Assembly (NCBI RefSeq): GCF_900109525.1
Contig: NZ_FOAN01000004.1
Span: 186,001-250,000 of the forward strand
DNA from: Allobosea lupini
Lineage (GTDB): Bacteria > Pseudomonadota > Alphaproteobacteria > Rhizobiales > Beijerinckiaceae
Reading direction: 5' to 3'
Length of the DNA stretch: 64,000 nt
Positions 37,292 through 48,259 of the stretch are shown here, piece after piece. How positions within the stretch are numbered: position 1 is the first letter of the stretch; every line of letters starts with the position of its first letter. Made by a program: the position numbers and the translations under genes. Below the pieces are notes generated by a model that ran no database searches, was not told where the DNA came from, and saw only the letters and a program-made list of their open reading frames with translations.

Positions 37292-37507
37292 TTACCCATC
37301 CTGAGAGCGCTTGTTCGCTTGCGTCTCGTAGACCTGCTCGTTCTCGATCCATTTGCCGTCGAGGCCGCGGCCGCGGTTGAGCTGCGTCTTGTCGCGATTG
37401 GAGAGCACCTTGTGGTCCTGAAGCGAGACCGGCCGCGTGCTCGTCGCCCCGGTGCCATCGCCCTTGCCCTTGATGCTCGGACCCAGCTTCCCGCCTGCAT
37501 TGGCCAT
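37292..37507 (-). CDS. small basic hydrophilic protein of unknown function
   Basis: 71 residues, MANAGGKLGPSIKGKGDGTG onward, Gly/Lys/Asn/Gln-rich and lacking hydrophobic segments or cysteines; probably largely disordered. Of two adjacent ATGs the second (37507) stands 6 nt from AGGAG. A near-consensus sigma-EcfG promoter (CGAAC-N16-CGTT) lies at 37548-37572, so it may be a stress-induced small protein. No family recognised. Confidence 0.65.
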   Translation of the reverse strand: MANAGGKLGPSIKGKGDGTGATSTRPVSLQDHKVLSNRDKTQLNRGRGLDGKWIENEQVYETQANKRSQDG

Positions 37508-37547
37508 CATCGTCTCCTTTGCGTGCGTCGAGCCCCCTCGCATTGCC

Positions 37548-37601
37548 AACGCCGCGGCCCGGCGATGGTTCGCCTGCGAACTTAGCCCGCAGGCCTGCGT
37601 T
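37548..37601. promoter_or_regulatory. divergent pair of sigma-EcfG-like promoters
   Basis: Minus strand: CGAAC (37572-37568), 16 nt, CGTT (37551-37548). Plus strand: CGAAC (37577-37581), 16 nt, CGTT (37598-37601). Both -35 boxes differ from GGAAC at the same first base. Together they form the inverted repeat GTTCGC-CT-GCGAAC. They face the small basic protein gene and the SpoIIAA-like gene respectively. Confidence 0.5.
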
Positions 37602-37628
37602 GTTTCCGGTGCAGACCAGGAGGCGCCT

Positions 37629-38015
37629 ATGCTCGACATCCTTCCCGCCGCCGACCATGTCGCGGCCTTTCGCATCACGGGGACGCTGTCGGAGCCGGAT
37701 TTCGACAGGCTGATCGCCGAAATCGAGAGCAAGCTCGAACGCCACGAAAAACTAGGCATCCTCGCCGATCTCACCGGCTTCGAGGACATGACCTTTCGCG
37801 CCGGCCTCAAGGATGCGCGCTACGGCTTCGGCAAGCTGACGCAGCTCAGGCGCTTTCCGCGCGAGGCCGTGGTCACCGACAAGGGCTGGATCGAGACGCT
37901 GGTCGCGATCGCCAGCCCGCTCGTGCCCTTCGTCGAGGTCAGGAGCTTCAAACCGGGCGAGTTCGATGCAGCGCTCGCCTGGGCGAGCGAGATCGAGGGC
38001 GGGCCGAACGCCTGA
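37629..38015 (+). CDS. SpoIIAA-like (STAS/CRAL-TRIO-type) protein
   Basis: 128 residues matching the small SpoIIAA-like family: N-terminal strand FRITGTLSEPDFDRLIAEIE, then LGILADLTGFEDMTFRAGLKDARYGF, a helix-strand unit found in these proteins, and WIETLVAIASPLVPFVEVRSF. Start at 37629 has AGGAGG 6 nt upstream. These proteins are of unclear function, possibly lipid or nucleotide binding. The plus-strand sigma-EcfG-like promoter lies 28 nt upstream. Confidence 0.75.
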   Translation: MLDILPAADHVAAFRITGTLSEPDFDRLIAEIESKLERHEKLGILADLTGFEDMTFRAGLKDARYGFGKLTQLRRFPREAVVTDKGWIETLVAIASPLVPFVEVRSFKPGEFDAALAWASEIEGGPNA

Positions 38016-38018
38016 CCT

Positions 38019-38450
38019 TCAGGTTTCAGCAGGCAAAGCCCAGAACGCCCGCGCTTCCGGCGGCAAGGTGTCGAGCATGCGCGCGAAGGCGCGGCGATCG
38101 ACATGCCGCCAGAGCGCGGCGGCGACATCCTCGATCGCGCTCTCCGGCAGAAAGCTGTGCTCGATGCGAAATCCCATCGCCTCGCGCGCCAGTTCCGCCC
38201 GCGGTGCGAAGGCCAGCGGCTCCTGCGCCGGGTCCCATTCGTAGAGGAACATCGCGCCGAGGAGCGGCGGCAGCGCCTGCGCGAAAGCGACCGCCTGCGG
38301 TACCGACAGGCGCGCCCGGAAGGTGACGAAGACGCCGAGCACCGAGTACCAGGTCTGATGAGTGGTCGCGTGGCCCAGCGTCTCGCGGGCATCGAGCAGG
38401 AAGCGTTCGAGGTCGCGCGAGGCGTGGACGAAGTCGGGCGGCAGGGGCAT
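38019..38450 (-). CDS. DUF2267 domain protein
   Basis: 143 residues, all helical in appearance. Features of DUF2267 are visible: FVHASRDLERFLLDARETLG with repeated stretches LSVPQAVAFAQALPPLLGAMFLYEW and a second half related to the first (AAALWRHVDRRAFARMLDTLP). No enzymatic motif is known for the family, and members are often stress-linked. It converges with the SpoIIAA-like gene with 3 bp between stops. Confidence 0.7.
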   Translation of the reverse strand: MPLPPDFVHASRDLERFLLDARETLGHATTHQTWYSVLGVFVTFRARLSVPQAVAFAQALPPLLGAMFLYEWDPAQEPLAFAPRAELAREAMGFRIEHSFLPESAIEDVAAALWRHVDRRAFARMLDTLPPEARAFWALPAET

Positions 38451-38575
38451 CTCGGCATCATAGCCTCGAAGGCCCGCGGCGGAAACCGGGCGAAGATGAA
38501 CGCCAGCGAACTATTCCGTTCACGCGGAGTTCTGGACAGACCCGCTTTTATCGCGGCAACCAAAGGAGATACCCC

Positions 38576-38872
38576 ATGCGACACCTTCTCATCGCCGCGG
38601 CGATAGCACTCGGCGCCGCCGGAACTCCGGCCGCCGCGAGCGAAACCTTCAGCGGCGCGGCCGCGCTCGACAAGGTCGAGGCGACCTATGTCCGGCACAA
38701 CCGCGAGCACCGGATGTGGGAGATCCAGCGCAATATGGAACGCCAGCAGCGCTATGGCCGCCACCATCGCGGCTATGACCGCGGCTACGGCTACGGCCAC
38801 CGTCGCGGCGGTCCGCCGCCTTGGGCCCCGGCCCATGGCCGCCGCCATCACGACCGTTACGACCGCTTCTGA
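38576..38872 (+). CDS. secreted Arg/His/Tyr/Gly-rich small protein
   Basis: 98 residues. Signal peptide MRHLLIAAAIALGAAGTPAA, probably cleaved after AAA at about residue 22. The mature part has a helical stretch followed by a His/Arg/Tyr/Gly-rich tail (RHHRGYDRGYGYGHRRGG, then HGRRHHDRYDRF). Such tails may bind metal or nucleic acid, but no family is recognised. CAAAGGAGA lies 7 nt upstream of the ATG. Confidence 0.65.
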   Translation: MRHLLIAAAIALGAAGTPAAASETFSGAAALDKVEATYVRHNREHRMWEIQRNMERQQRYGRHHRGYDRGYGYGHRRGGPPPWAPAHGRRHHDRYDRF

Positions 38873-39187
38873 GCGGTCGCCGCGCCCTTCGCCTCCCTGT
38901 CCCCCAGGGCGAAGGGCGCGGGAGTCTTCCTTGGCTCCCCTTGGGAAACAAGGCAGAAACCCAGGCGCTTTCCCCGCCCGCAGGCTCCTCCTGCGGGCGT
39001 TCTCGCATGTGGGGACAGCCGAGCGGCGCGCACAGGGATCGTAGCATTCCTACGTCGGTTCCCGACGCCCCCCGGGAACGAGGCGCAATCCTCGTCTGCA
39101 GGCGCCGCACGAGGATACGCGGTGCCTTGGGATCAAGGTGTCCGGAATCGCGCCCGGCCACTGCCTGTGCTGCGCCCAATGATCCTC
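38873..39187. other. 315-bp intergenic stretch with one strong hairpin
   Basis: Between convergent genes. The hairpin GCCCGCAGG/CCTGCGGGC (38975-38999, 5-nt loop) is followed on the plus strand by GTTCTC, a poor T-run. It may end the transcript of the secreted small protein. The rest shows no supportable gene. Confidence 0.5.
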
Positions 39188-39904
39188 CTATCCGGCAAGG
39201 GCGCCGGCGTGCCGAAGCTGGATCGCATGCTCCACGAATGCGCTGAGCGAATGTGCGAAGGCTTCCGCGGTAATGTGGCGGCGTCGATACTTGGAACGCT
39301 TGACGTACCAGTCCTGGAGCATCGGCTTGATCAAGGCCGCGCACATCTCGACATCGTCGATCTCGAACGTCCCGAGGGTTTTCCCCTCCGCCAGGATCTC
39401 GGCGAGGAGGCTCTCCGTCATGCGCTCAGCCGCGACGGCCATGGCGCGCGCCCGCGGCGGAAAACTCTTCGCTTGCATGTACGCGAAGATGAACCATGGC
39501 GACAGCGCCTCGGTCAGAGCGACATGGGAGGCAAGAAGCCAGCGAAGTCGCTCGACAGGCGGGAGCTCCTTGGGCGCATCGCCGAGCGTTTCCTCGACGA
39601 CCTCGGACACGGTGCCGAGGATCATCAGCAGCAGGGTCTCCTTGGAGTCGAAGTAGGCATAGAGCGCTCCCATGCTCAGCCCGGCATGCTCGGACAGGTC
39701 GCGCAGACTCATCGAGTGAAAGCCGACCTGGTTGGCGAGGGTGAGCGTGCTGTCCAGGATTCGCGCCAGGCGTTTCGTCGCGACCTGCGGCTTCTTCACG
39801 CGCACGGTGTCCAGATGGCGCGCCAAGGTCCGCTCTGCCAGCGCCTCCATCGACAAGTCCAGGCGAATAGGAGGCATAACCGCGACTGGCGGAGATGGTC
39901 TCAC
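39188..39904 (-). CDS. TetR-family transcriptional regulator
   Basis: 238 residues from a GTG start with AGGAG 6 nt upstream. The N-terminal helix-turn-helix reads LARILDSTLTLANQVGFHSM then LRDLSEHAGLSMGALYAYFDSKETLL (about residues 45-92), classic TetR. The C-terminal ligand domain is unassigned. It faces the SDR-ACAD-APH operon across 120 bp that hold two candidate operators, so it probably represses that operon and senses an acyl-CoA or acid intermediate. Confidence 0.88.
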   Translation of the reverse strand: MRPSPPVAVMPPIRLDLSMEALAERTLARHLDTVRVKKPQVATKRLARILDSTLTLANQVGFHSMSLRDLSEHAGLSMGALYAYFDSKETLLLMILGTVSEVVEETLGDAPKELPPVERLRWLLASHVALTEALSPWFIFAYMQAKSFPPRARAMAVAAERMTESLLAEILAEGKTLGTFEIDDVEMCAALIKPMLQDWYVKRSKYRRRHITAEAFAHSLSAFVEHAIQLRHAGALAG

Positions 39905-39928
39905 GCTCCGCTCCTTCTCAAAGAGCCC

Positions 39929-39986
39929 GTTGCAAGGCCCCTATTGCAACATGCCGGCACCGATGTCTATAAAGCGAGCGCTCGCT
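39929..39986. promoter_or_regulatory. two inverted repeats, probable TetR operators
   Basis: Site 1: GTTGCAA-N8-TTGCAAC (39929-39950). Site 2: the perfect palindrome AGCGAGCGCTCGCT (39973-39986), flanked by ATA/TAT for a longer imperfect dyad. Site 2 contains the GAGCG/CGCTC pattern common to TetR operators that control fatty-acid-like catabolism. Both lie between the divergent start codons. Confidence 0.6.
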
Positions 39987-40024
39987 CTATGAACCTAACG
40001 AAGCAAGATCGCGGAGAGACCCCG

Positions 40025-40792
40025 ATGAGCTTCCACGCGTCGTTCCAGGGCCGTACGGTTCTGATAACTGGAGCCTCCCGAGGTCTCGGCGCGCATTTCT
40101 CCGAGATTCTGGCGGCCTCAGGTGCTCGGGTAGCCATGGCGGCTCGCCGAAGCGCTGATTGCCAAGCCCGCTGTGACCGTATCCGCGCGGCCGGGGGCGA
40201 GGCGCTGGCGATCAGTCTCGACGTGACGGAGCGTGCTTCGGCGGATGCCGCCATGGCCGCAGTGCTGGGCGCGTGGGGGCGCCTCGACATGCCGGTGAAC
40301 AATCCGGGCGTCACCACCACGACGCCGCTACTCGATCAGGACGAAGCCTCCTGGACCCGCATCATGGACACCAATCTCAAAGGAGCCTTCATCGTCGGCC
40401 AGGCCGCGGCCCGTGTGATGGCCGCGGACGGGAAGGGAGGCAACATCGTCAATGTCGCTTCCATCCTCGGTGTCCGTGTCGCGGGACAGGTCGCAGCCTA
40501 CAGCGCATCCAAGGCCGGACTTCTGCAGCTCACCAGGTCGATGGCGCTCGAATGGGCGCGTCACGGCATCCGGGCCAACGCGCTGTGCCCCGGTTATGTC
40601 GAGACGGATCTCAACCGCGAATTGTTTGCGAGCGAGGCCGGCAAGGCCCTGATCCGCCGCATTCCGACACGCCGGTTGGGACAGCTCTCGGACCTCGACG
40701 GGCCGCTTCTCTTCCTCTGCTCCGACGCCTCCGCCCATGTGACCGACGCCTCGATCGCGGTCGACGGCGGGCACCTCGTTTCCTCCCTCTGA
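40025..40792 (+). CDS. short-chain dehydrogenase/reductase
   Basis: 255-residue classical SDR. Cofactor loop TGASRGLGAHFSE, then NNPGV where NNAGV is usual (Ala replaced by Pro). Catalytic Ser in NVASILGV and Tyr/Lys in AYSASKAGLLQL. Arg after beta-2 (MAARRSAD) suggests NADP(H). It is first in the operon with the acyl-CoA dehydrogenase, so it may reduce a keto acyl-CoA, as LvaD does in levulinate catabolism. Confidence 0.87.
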   Translation: MSFHASFQGRTVLITGASRGLGAHFSEILAASGARVAMAARRSADCQARCDRIRAAGGEALAISLDVTERASADAAMAAVLGAWGRLDMPVNNPGVTTTTPLLDQDEASWTRIMDTNLKGAFIVGQAAARVMAADGKGGNIVNVASILGVRVAGQVAAYSASKAGLLQLTRSMALEWARHGIRANALCPGYVETDLNRELFASEAGKALIRRIPTRRLGQLSDLDGPLLFLCSDASAHVTDASIAVDGGHLVSSL

Positions 40793-40802
40793 GGGCTTCA
40801 CC

Positions 40803-42014
40803 ATGGATTTCAGCTTGCCTGCCGCAACCGAAGACATCCGCAGCCGCATCGCGCATTTCGTAGCGCGGGAGATCGTCCCGCTGGAGGCTGATCCGGCATC
40901 CTATGACGATCACGAGAACATCCGCCTCGATCTGCTCGACGCGATGCGCGCGAGGGCGCGCGCGGCAGGGCTGTGGTGTATTCAACTGGCGCCCGAGCAC
41001 GGTGGCCTCGGCCTCGGCCGCGTCGGCATGGCGGCCTGCTACGAAGAGATGAACCGCTCCATCTTCGGGCCGGCGATCTTCAACTCGGCGGCTCCCGACG
41101 ACGGCAACATGATGGTGCTGGAGAAGGTCGCGACCCCTGCGCAGAAGGCCCGCTGGCTCGCGCCGATCGCGCGTGGCGAGGTGCGCTCGGCGTTCGCCAT
41201 GACCGAACCCCATCCCGGCAGCGGCTCGGATCCATCGATGATGCTGACAAGGGCAGAACGGCAGGCGGACGGCTCCTATCGCATCTACGGCCGCAAATGG
41301 TTCATCACGGGTGCCGCGGAGGCCGCCCATTTCATCGTGATGGCCCGCACCTCGGACGACGCCCGGAAGGGTTTGACCGCCTTCCTTTTCCACCGGGATC
41401 AACCGGGCTGGCGCATCCTTCGGCGCATTGCGATCATGGGGCCGGAAGAACATGGCGGGCATTGCGAGCTGGAGTTCGACGGCCTGACGATCTCCCCCGA
41501 AGATGTGCTGATGGGCGAAGGCGACGGGCTCAAGGTCACGCAAATTCGTCTGGGCCCGGCGCGGCTCACCCATTGCATGCGCTGGCTCGGCCTCGCCAGG
41601 AGATGCGTCGAGATCGCCCGCGCCTACGCCGTCGAACGGCACAGCTTCGGAGTGGCCTTGGCGGAGCGGGAAAGCGTGCAGATGAAGCTCGGCCAGGCCG
41701 CCATGAGCATCGAGATCGGCAGGCTCCTGACAATGAAGGCGGCATGGGAGCTGGACCGCGGCAATCTCGCCCGCAAGGAAATCTCCATGGCAAAGATCCA
41801 GGCGGCCAACACGCTGCATCAGGCCGCCGACATGGCTATTCAGATCAACGGTGCACGCGGTTATTCCCGCGATACCGTGCTGGAATGGATCTATCGCTAC
41901 GCACGCCAGGCACGCCTGGTGGACGGGGCGGACGAGGTCCACCAGATGGTGCTGAACCGCTTCCTGTCGCAGGAGAAGGCCGACTTCTGGCGCTGGCCGG
42001 TGGCGGCGCCATGA
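40803..42014 (+). CDS. acyl-CoA dehydrogenase, ACAD10/11-like
   Basis: 403-residue flavoprotein with the usual N-terminal helical, middle beta and C-terminal helical domains. AFAMTEPHPGSGSDPS (about residues 135-150) and YGRKWFITGAAEAAHFIVMA match the family. The C-terminal LVDGADEVHQMVLNRF is the form seen in ACAD10/ACAD11 and LvaC-like proteins. With an adjacent APH-type kinase, it may eliminate phosphate from 4-phosphoacyl-CoA instead of oxidising a saturated chain. Coupled to the kinase by ATGA. Confidence 0.88.
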   Translation: MDFSLPAATEDIRSRIAHFVAREIVPLEADPASYDDHENIRLDLLDAMRARARAAGLWCIQLAPEHGGLGLGRVGMAACYEEMNRSIFGPAIFNSAAPDDGNMMVLEKVATPAQKARWLAPIARGEVRSAFAMTEPHPGSGSDPSMMLTRAERQADGSYRIYGRKWFITGAAEAAHFIVMARTSDDARKGLTAFLFHRDQPGWRILRRIAIMGPEEHGGHCELEFDGLTISPEDVLMGEGDGLKVTQIRLGPARLTHCMRWLGLARRCVEIARAYAVERHSFGVALAERESVQMKLGQAAMSIEIGRLLTMKAAWELDRGNLARKEISMAKIQAANTLHQAADMAIQINGARGYSRDTVLEWIYRYARQARLVDGADEVHQMVLNRFLSQEKADFWRWPVAAP

Positions 42015-43006
42015 GCTTCGATCTGGACAGGCTCGATGCCTTCATGCGCCGCGCGCTGCCGGAGCTCGAAGGACCGATGCGGCTTGAGCCGATCTCCGGC
42101 GGTCAGTCGAACCCCACCTTCTTCCTGACCTACGACAATCGCCGGCTGGTCCTGCGCAAGCAGCCCGCGGGCGAGCTCTTGCCCTCGGCCCATGCCGTGG
42201 ACCGGGAGCACCGCATCATCAGCGCGCTGAAGGACAGCGGCGTGCCCGTCCCCCCGGCATTGCTCTATTGCGACGACCGGGCCGTGGTCGGCACCCCGTT
42301 CTACCTCATGGAGCGCCTGGACGGCCGCGTCTTCCACGATTGCACCCTGCCCGGTGTGTCGCCGCAGGAGCGAGGCGCCATGTACGCCGCGATGGCACGC
42401 ACGCTCGCCGCCCTGCACAATGTCGATTTTGCTGGCGTGGGCCTCGGTGACTATGGCCGCCCCGGCAACTACTTCATCAGACAGGTGAGCCGCTGGAGTC
42501 GGCAATGGGCGGACATCCGCACACGGGACGATGCTGACGTCGACCGTCTCATCGCCTGGCTGCCACAATATATCCCCTCGGACGATGCCACCTCGATCGT
42601 CCACGGGGACTACCGCATCGGGAACCTGATGTTCCATCCGACCGAGCCGCGTATCGTGGCCCTGCTGGACTGGGAGCTCTCCACCCTCGGCCACCCGCTG
42701 GCGGATCTGGCTCACAGCGCGATGGCCTGGGTTTCTGCTCCCGACGAATATGGCGGTATTCGAGGGCTCGATCTTCCGACGCTAGGGATCCCTTCGCTGG
42801 AGAGCTATCTGGCGGCCTATGACGGCGAAGCGCGCCACGGCGTCAGGCTCGACACCTTTCACATGGTCTTCGCGCTGTTCCGCTGGTCGATGATCTTCGA
42901 GGGCATTGCCGCACGCGCCAGGACCGGAACGGCCAATGCAGCCGACGCCGCTGGGACGGGGCGTTTGGCAGCCGCCTTCGCCAGCCGTGCCGCTGAACTG
43001 ATCTAG
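42011..43006 (+). CDS. APH-family kinase (ACAD10/LvaA-like)
   Basis: 331-residue aminoglycoside-phosphotransferase-fold kinase. N-lobe GGQSNPTFFLTYDNRRLVLRK, catalytic loop HGDYRIGNLMFH (about residues 197-208) and metal-binding LLDWELSTLGHPLADLAH. Chromosomal members next to acyl-CoA dehydrogenases are hydroxyacyl-CoA kinases (LvaA of Pseudomonas putida; the ACAD10 N-terminal domain), not antibiotic resistance genes. No LvaB-like partner gene is seen beside it. Confidence 0.87.
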   Translation: MSFDLDRLDAFMRRALPELEGPMRLEPISGGQSNPTFFLTYDNRRLVLRKQPAGELLPSAHAVDREHRIISALKDSGVPVPPALLYCDDRAVVGTPFYLMERLDGRVFHDCTLPGVSPQERGAMYAAMARTLAALHNVDFAGVGLGDYGRPGNYFIRQVSRWSRQWADIRTRDDADVDRLIAWLPQYIPSDDATSIVHGDYRIGNLMFHPTEPRIVALLDWELSTLGHPLADLAHSAMAWVSAPDEYGGIRGLDLPTLGIPSLESYLAAYDGEARHGVRLDTFHMVFALFRWSMIFEGIAARARTGTANAADAAGTGRLAAAFASRAAELI

Positions 43007-43028
43007 CCGAAACACTGAACGGCTTCGT

Positions 43029-43178
43029 ATGCGAAACAAAGTCTGGATCGCCAGCGGGACGATCGGTCTATGGGGCCCGGACCACTTCGTCGTCTACTAT
43101 CGCGACGGCCAAGTCCAGCAGCCCGGCATCGTCATCCCCGGCGATGCTAAGGGGAAGCATCGCGCCGATCAGCGATGA
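43029..43178 (+). CDS. possible 49-residue protein
   Basis: Open frame MRNKVWIASGTIGLWGPDHF, VVYYRDGQVQQPGIVIPGDAKG and a basic tail. Composition is protein-like, with several aromatic residues, and it follows the kinase stop by 22 nt. No Shine-Dalgarno run stands out and no family is recognised. It may be a genuine small gene or a remnant of a longer one. Confidence 0.35.
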   Translation: MRNKVWIASGTIGLWGPDHFVVYYRDGQVQQPGIVIPGDAKGKHRADQR

Positions 43179-43211
43179 TCCCCTCGTCAGCCTGCCAGCC
43201 GGACATGCCCC

Positions 43212-45731
<2,520 letters not shown>

Positions 45732-45768
45732 TCACGTGCGTGCGCGTACGTACGCGGGAGTCGCTGAT

Positions 45769-47607
45769 TTAGCCAGTGAATGTCGCGATCGCATCCAGGA
45801 AAACCTCGCCGTATTGGGTGAGTTTGCGTTCGCCGACCCCTTCGATCGCGCGCATCTGGTCGAGGCCGAGCGGACGCTCGCGCGCCATGGCGATCAGCGT
45901 CCGGTCGGTGAAGATGATGTAGGCGGCGACGCCTTCCTCGCGCGCGATGCTCAGCCTGAGCTGGCGCAGATGCTCGAACAGGGCGGCGGTGTCGCCATCG
46001 AGCCCGTCGGCGCGCGCTGCCTCGCGCTGGCCGCGGCGCGAGCGCCGTTCCGCGAGCGGGTCGACACGCAGCGCGATCGGCTCGCGCCCGAACAGGATAT
46101 CCTCGCCCTTCCCGGTCAGGCAGAAGCCGCCATGCTCGGTGCTGGCCTCGGCGAGCGCGCCGGCGGCGAACAGCTTGCGGGCCATCGCCATCCAGGCCCC
46201 CTTGGGCTTGTCGTTGCCGACGCCGAAGGTCTTCAGGCCGTCATGGTTCTGGCGCCGGATCGCCTCCGTCTGGGTCCCGGTCAGGATGTCGGCGAGATGG
46301 CCGGCGCCGTAGCGCTGGCCGGAGCGGATCACCGCCGAGAGCAGTTTTCGCGCATCGAGCGTCGCGTCGGCGAGCTCGGGCGCGGTCGGCCCGCAGAGAT
46401 CGCAGCGGAACTGCGCCTCACCGTGCCGGCAGGGAGCGACCTCCTCGCCGAAATAGGACAGGAGCGCCGAGCGCCGGCACAGCGCCGATTCGCACAGGTC
46501 GATCATCGCGTTGAGGCGCTTGTGCTCGATACGGCGGCGCTCCTCGTCGATCTGCTTCTCGTCGATCTGGCGGCGACGCAGCGCCATGTCGTCGACGCCG
46601 TAGAGGGTCAGCGTATCAGCCGGCAGCCCGTCGCGGCCGGCGCGGCCGATCTCCTGGTAATAGCTCTCGATCGAGCCCGGCATGTCGGCATGGACGACGA
46701 AGCGCACATCGGGCTTGTTGATGCCCATGCCGAAGGCGATGGTGGCGCAGACGACGACGCCGTCTTCCTGCAGGAAGATGTCCTGGTTGCGGTTGCGCTC
46801 CGCCTGCTCCAGCCCGGCATGGTAGGGGTAGGCCTTCCAGCCCTTTTCGCTGAGACCCTGCGCCAGCCGCTCGGTACGGCCGCGCGAGGAGCAGTAGACG
46901 ATGCCGGAGCCGCCGCGATGGACCTTCAGGAAGTCGTCGATCTGCCGGCGCGGCTGATCCTTCGGCGCGAAGGCGAGCTTCAGGTTTGGCCGGTCGAAGG
47001 AATGGACGACGAGGTGCGGCGGCGCCGGGAAGAGCTGCTGGGCGATGTCATCGCGCGTCTGGCGGTCGGCGGTCGCCGTGAGCGCCGTCACCGGAACGTC
47101 GCCGAGCGCCTCGCGCACCTTCGAGAGCAGACGATATTCCGGGCGGAAGTCGTGGCCCCATTGCGAGACGCAATGCGCCTCGTCGATGGCCAGCCGTGTC
47201 ACGCCGAGGCGGCGCAGGCGGGCGACGAGGCCCTCGCCGGCCAGACGCTCGGGCGAGACGAAGAGGAGCCGCAGCTCGCCGGAATTGAGCTTGTCCCAGG
47301 CCTGGGCCGCCTCGGCCTCGCTGTTCATCGAGTTGAGCGAGGCGGCGGCGACGCCGGCGCGCACCAATTGGCCGACCTGGTCGCGCATCAGCGCGATCAG
47401 CGGCGAAACCACCAGCGTCAAACCGCCGGTGACCAGCGCCGGCAGCTGGTAGCACATCGACTTGCCCGAGCCGGTCGGCATCACCGCGAAGACGTCGCGG
47501 CCGGCGAGCGCGGCCTCGATCACCTCCCATTGCCCGGGGCGGAAATCGTCATAGCCGAAGGCCGACTTCAGGATCGCGCGGGCTTCTGATTCGCGGGGCG
47601 ATGACAT
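45769..47607 (-). CDS. recQ: ATP-dependent DNA helicase RecQ
   Basis: 612 residues. Helicase domain: Walker A MPTGSGKSMCYQLPAL, DEAH box AIDEAHCVSQWGHDFRPEY, motif VI QEIGRAGRDGLPA. RQC zinc site about residues 365-400: CESALCRR, PCRHGE and CDLCG. A single HRDC domain ends the protein (LRQLRLSIAREEGVAAYIIF). Start at 47607 is the first ATG before the domain. Role: recombination and fork repair. Confidence 0.96.
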   Translation of the reverse strand: MSSPRESEARAILKSAFGYDDFRPGQWEVIEAALAGRDVFAVMPTGSGKSMCYQLPALVTGGLTLVVSPLIALMRDQVGQLVRAGVAAASLNSMNSEAEAAQAWDKLNSGELRLLFVSPERLAGEGLVARLRRLGVTRLAIDEAHCVSQWGHDFRPEYRLLSKVREALGDVPVTALTATADRQTRDDIAQQLFPAPPHLVVHSFDRPNLKLAFAPKDQPRRQIDDFLKVHRGGSGIVYCSSRGRTERLAQGLSEKGWKAYPYHAGLEQAERNRNQDIFLQEDGVVVCATIAFGMGINKPDVRFVVHADMPGSIESYYQEIGRAGRDGLPADTLTLYGVDDMALRRRQIDEKQIDEERRRIEHKRLNAMIDLCESALCRRSALLSYFGEEVAPCRHGEAQFRCDLCGPTAPELADATLDARKLLSAVIRSGQRYGAGHLADILTGTQTEAIRRQNHDGLKTFGVGNDKPKGAWMAMARKLFAAGALAEASTEHGGFCLTGKGEDILFGREPIALRVDPLAERRSRRGQREAARADGLDGDTAALFEHLRQLRLSIAREEGVAAYIIFTDRTLIAMARERPLGLDQMRAIEGVGERKLTQYGEVFLDAIATFTG

Positions 47608-47733
47608 GTGGAGGATGTGCCGGATTCGGAGCACAATGGCCAGCCATTGCGCGATTCCATCCCCGGTTCGCACAAGCCGGGCGGATCGGCCGTGGCCCGC
47701 GCCTCACGCTGCGGCAATCCGGCAAGGAGAGCC

Positions 47734-48252
47734 ATGATGCGCCCGTTCCTGACTGCTGCCATCTGTTGCCTCGCCACGATCGTGCAGGCCCGGCCGCTCG
47801 AACGCGAGCTGCCGCCGGCGAAGGCCGCCTGCTGGGAGCGGACCTATGATGCCGCCCATCTCGCCAGCCACCCGCAGCAGAAGGTCACGCGGATCCGCCT
47901 CGTCCATCTGCCGCAGAACTGGGCCGAAGCCGGCCAGGGCGGCTTCTACGTCGCGCTCTATCTCAACCTGCGCCAGCGCGTGAAGGCCGATCAGCGCTTC
48001 GACTACCAGCTCGGCGGCATCTGCAAGCCGGCCGGGCAGACGCTGCGCTGCGTGCCGGAATGGGAGGCCGGCAACTGGCGGATCGAGCGCGGCCCGAACG
48101 GCACGCTCGACATCCGCAATGCCGGCATCATCGCCAATCCCAACCCTTACGATGCCGAGGAGATCGCCGACGGCGCCGCGCGGATTCCCGCCAGGCCCGA
48201 TGACGGGCTCTGGCGCCTGTCGCCGGCGAGCGGGCCGTGCGGGATAGAGTAA
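47734..48252 (+). CDS. secreted protein of unknown function with cysteines
   Basis: 172 residues. Signal peptide MMRPFLTAAICCLATIVQA, cleaved about residue 20. The mature part has Cys in PPAKAACWERTYDAAH, GGICKPAG, TLRCVPEWE and a C-terminal SGPCGIE, suggesting two disulfides. Motif VYVALYLNLRQRVK-like strand order hints at a small beta domain, but no family is recognised. AAGGAG lies 5 nt before the ATG. It is monocistronic and convergent with the flavin reductase gene. Confidence 0.7.
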   Translation: MMRPFLTAAICCLATIVQARPLERELPPAKAACWERTYDAAHLASHPQQKVTRIRLVHLPQNWAEAGQGGFYVALYLNLRQRVKADQRFDYQLGGICKPAGQTLRCVPEWEAGNWRIERGPNGTLDIRNAGIIANPNPYDAEEIADGAARIPARPDDGLWRLSPASGPCGIE

Positions 48253-48259
48253 CCGCGCC

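Noticed and set aside
42011..43006. Antibiotic (aminoglycoside) resistance gene
   Set aside because: APH fold only; it is coupled to an acyl-CoA dehydrogenase and fits the hydroxyacyl-CoA kinase group.
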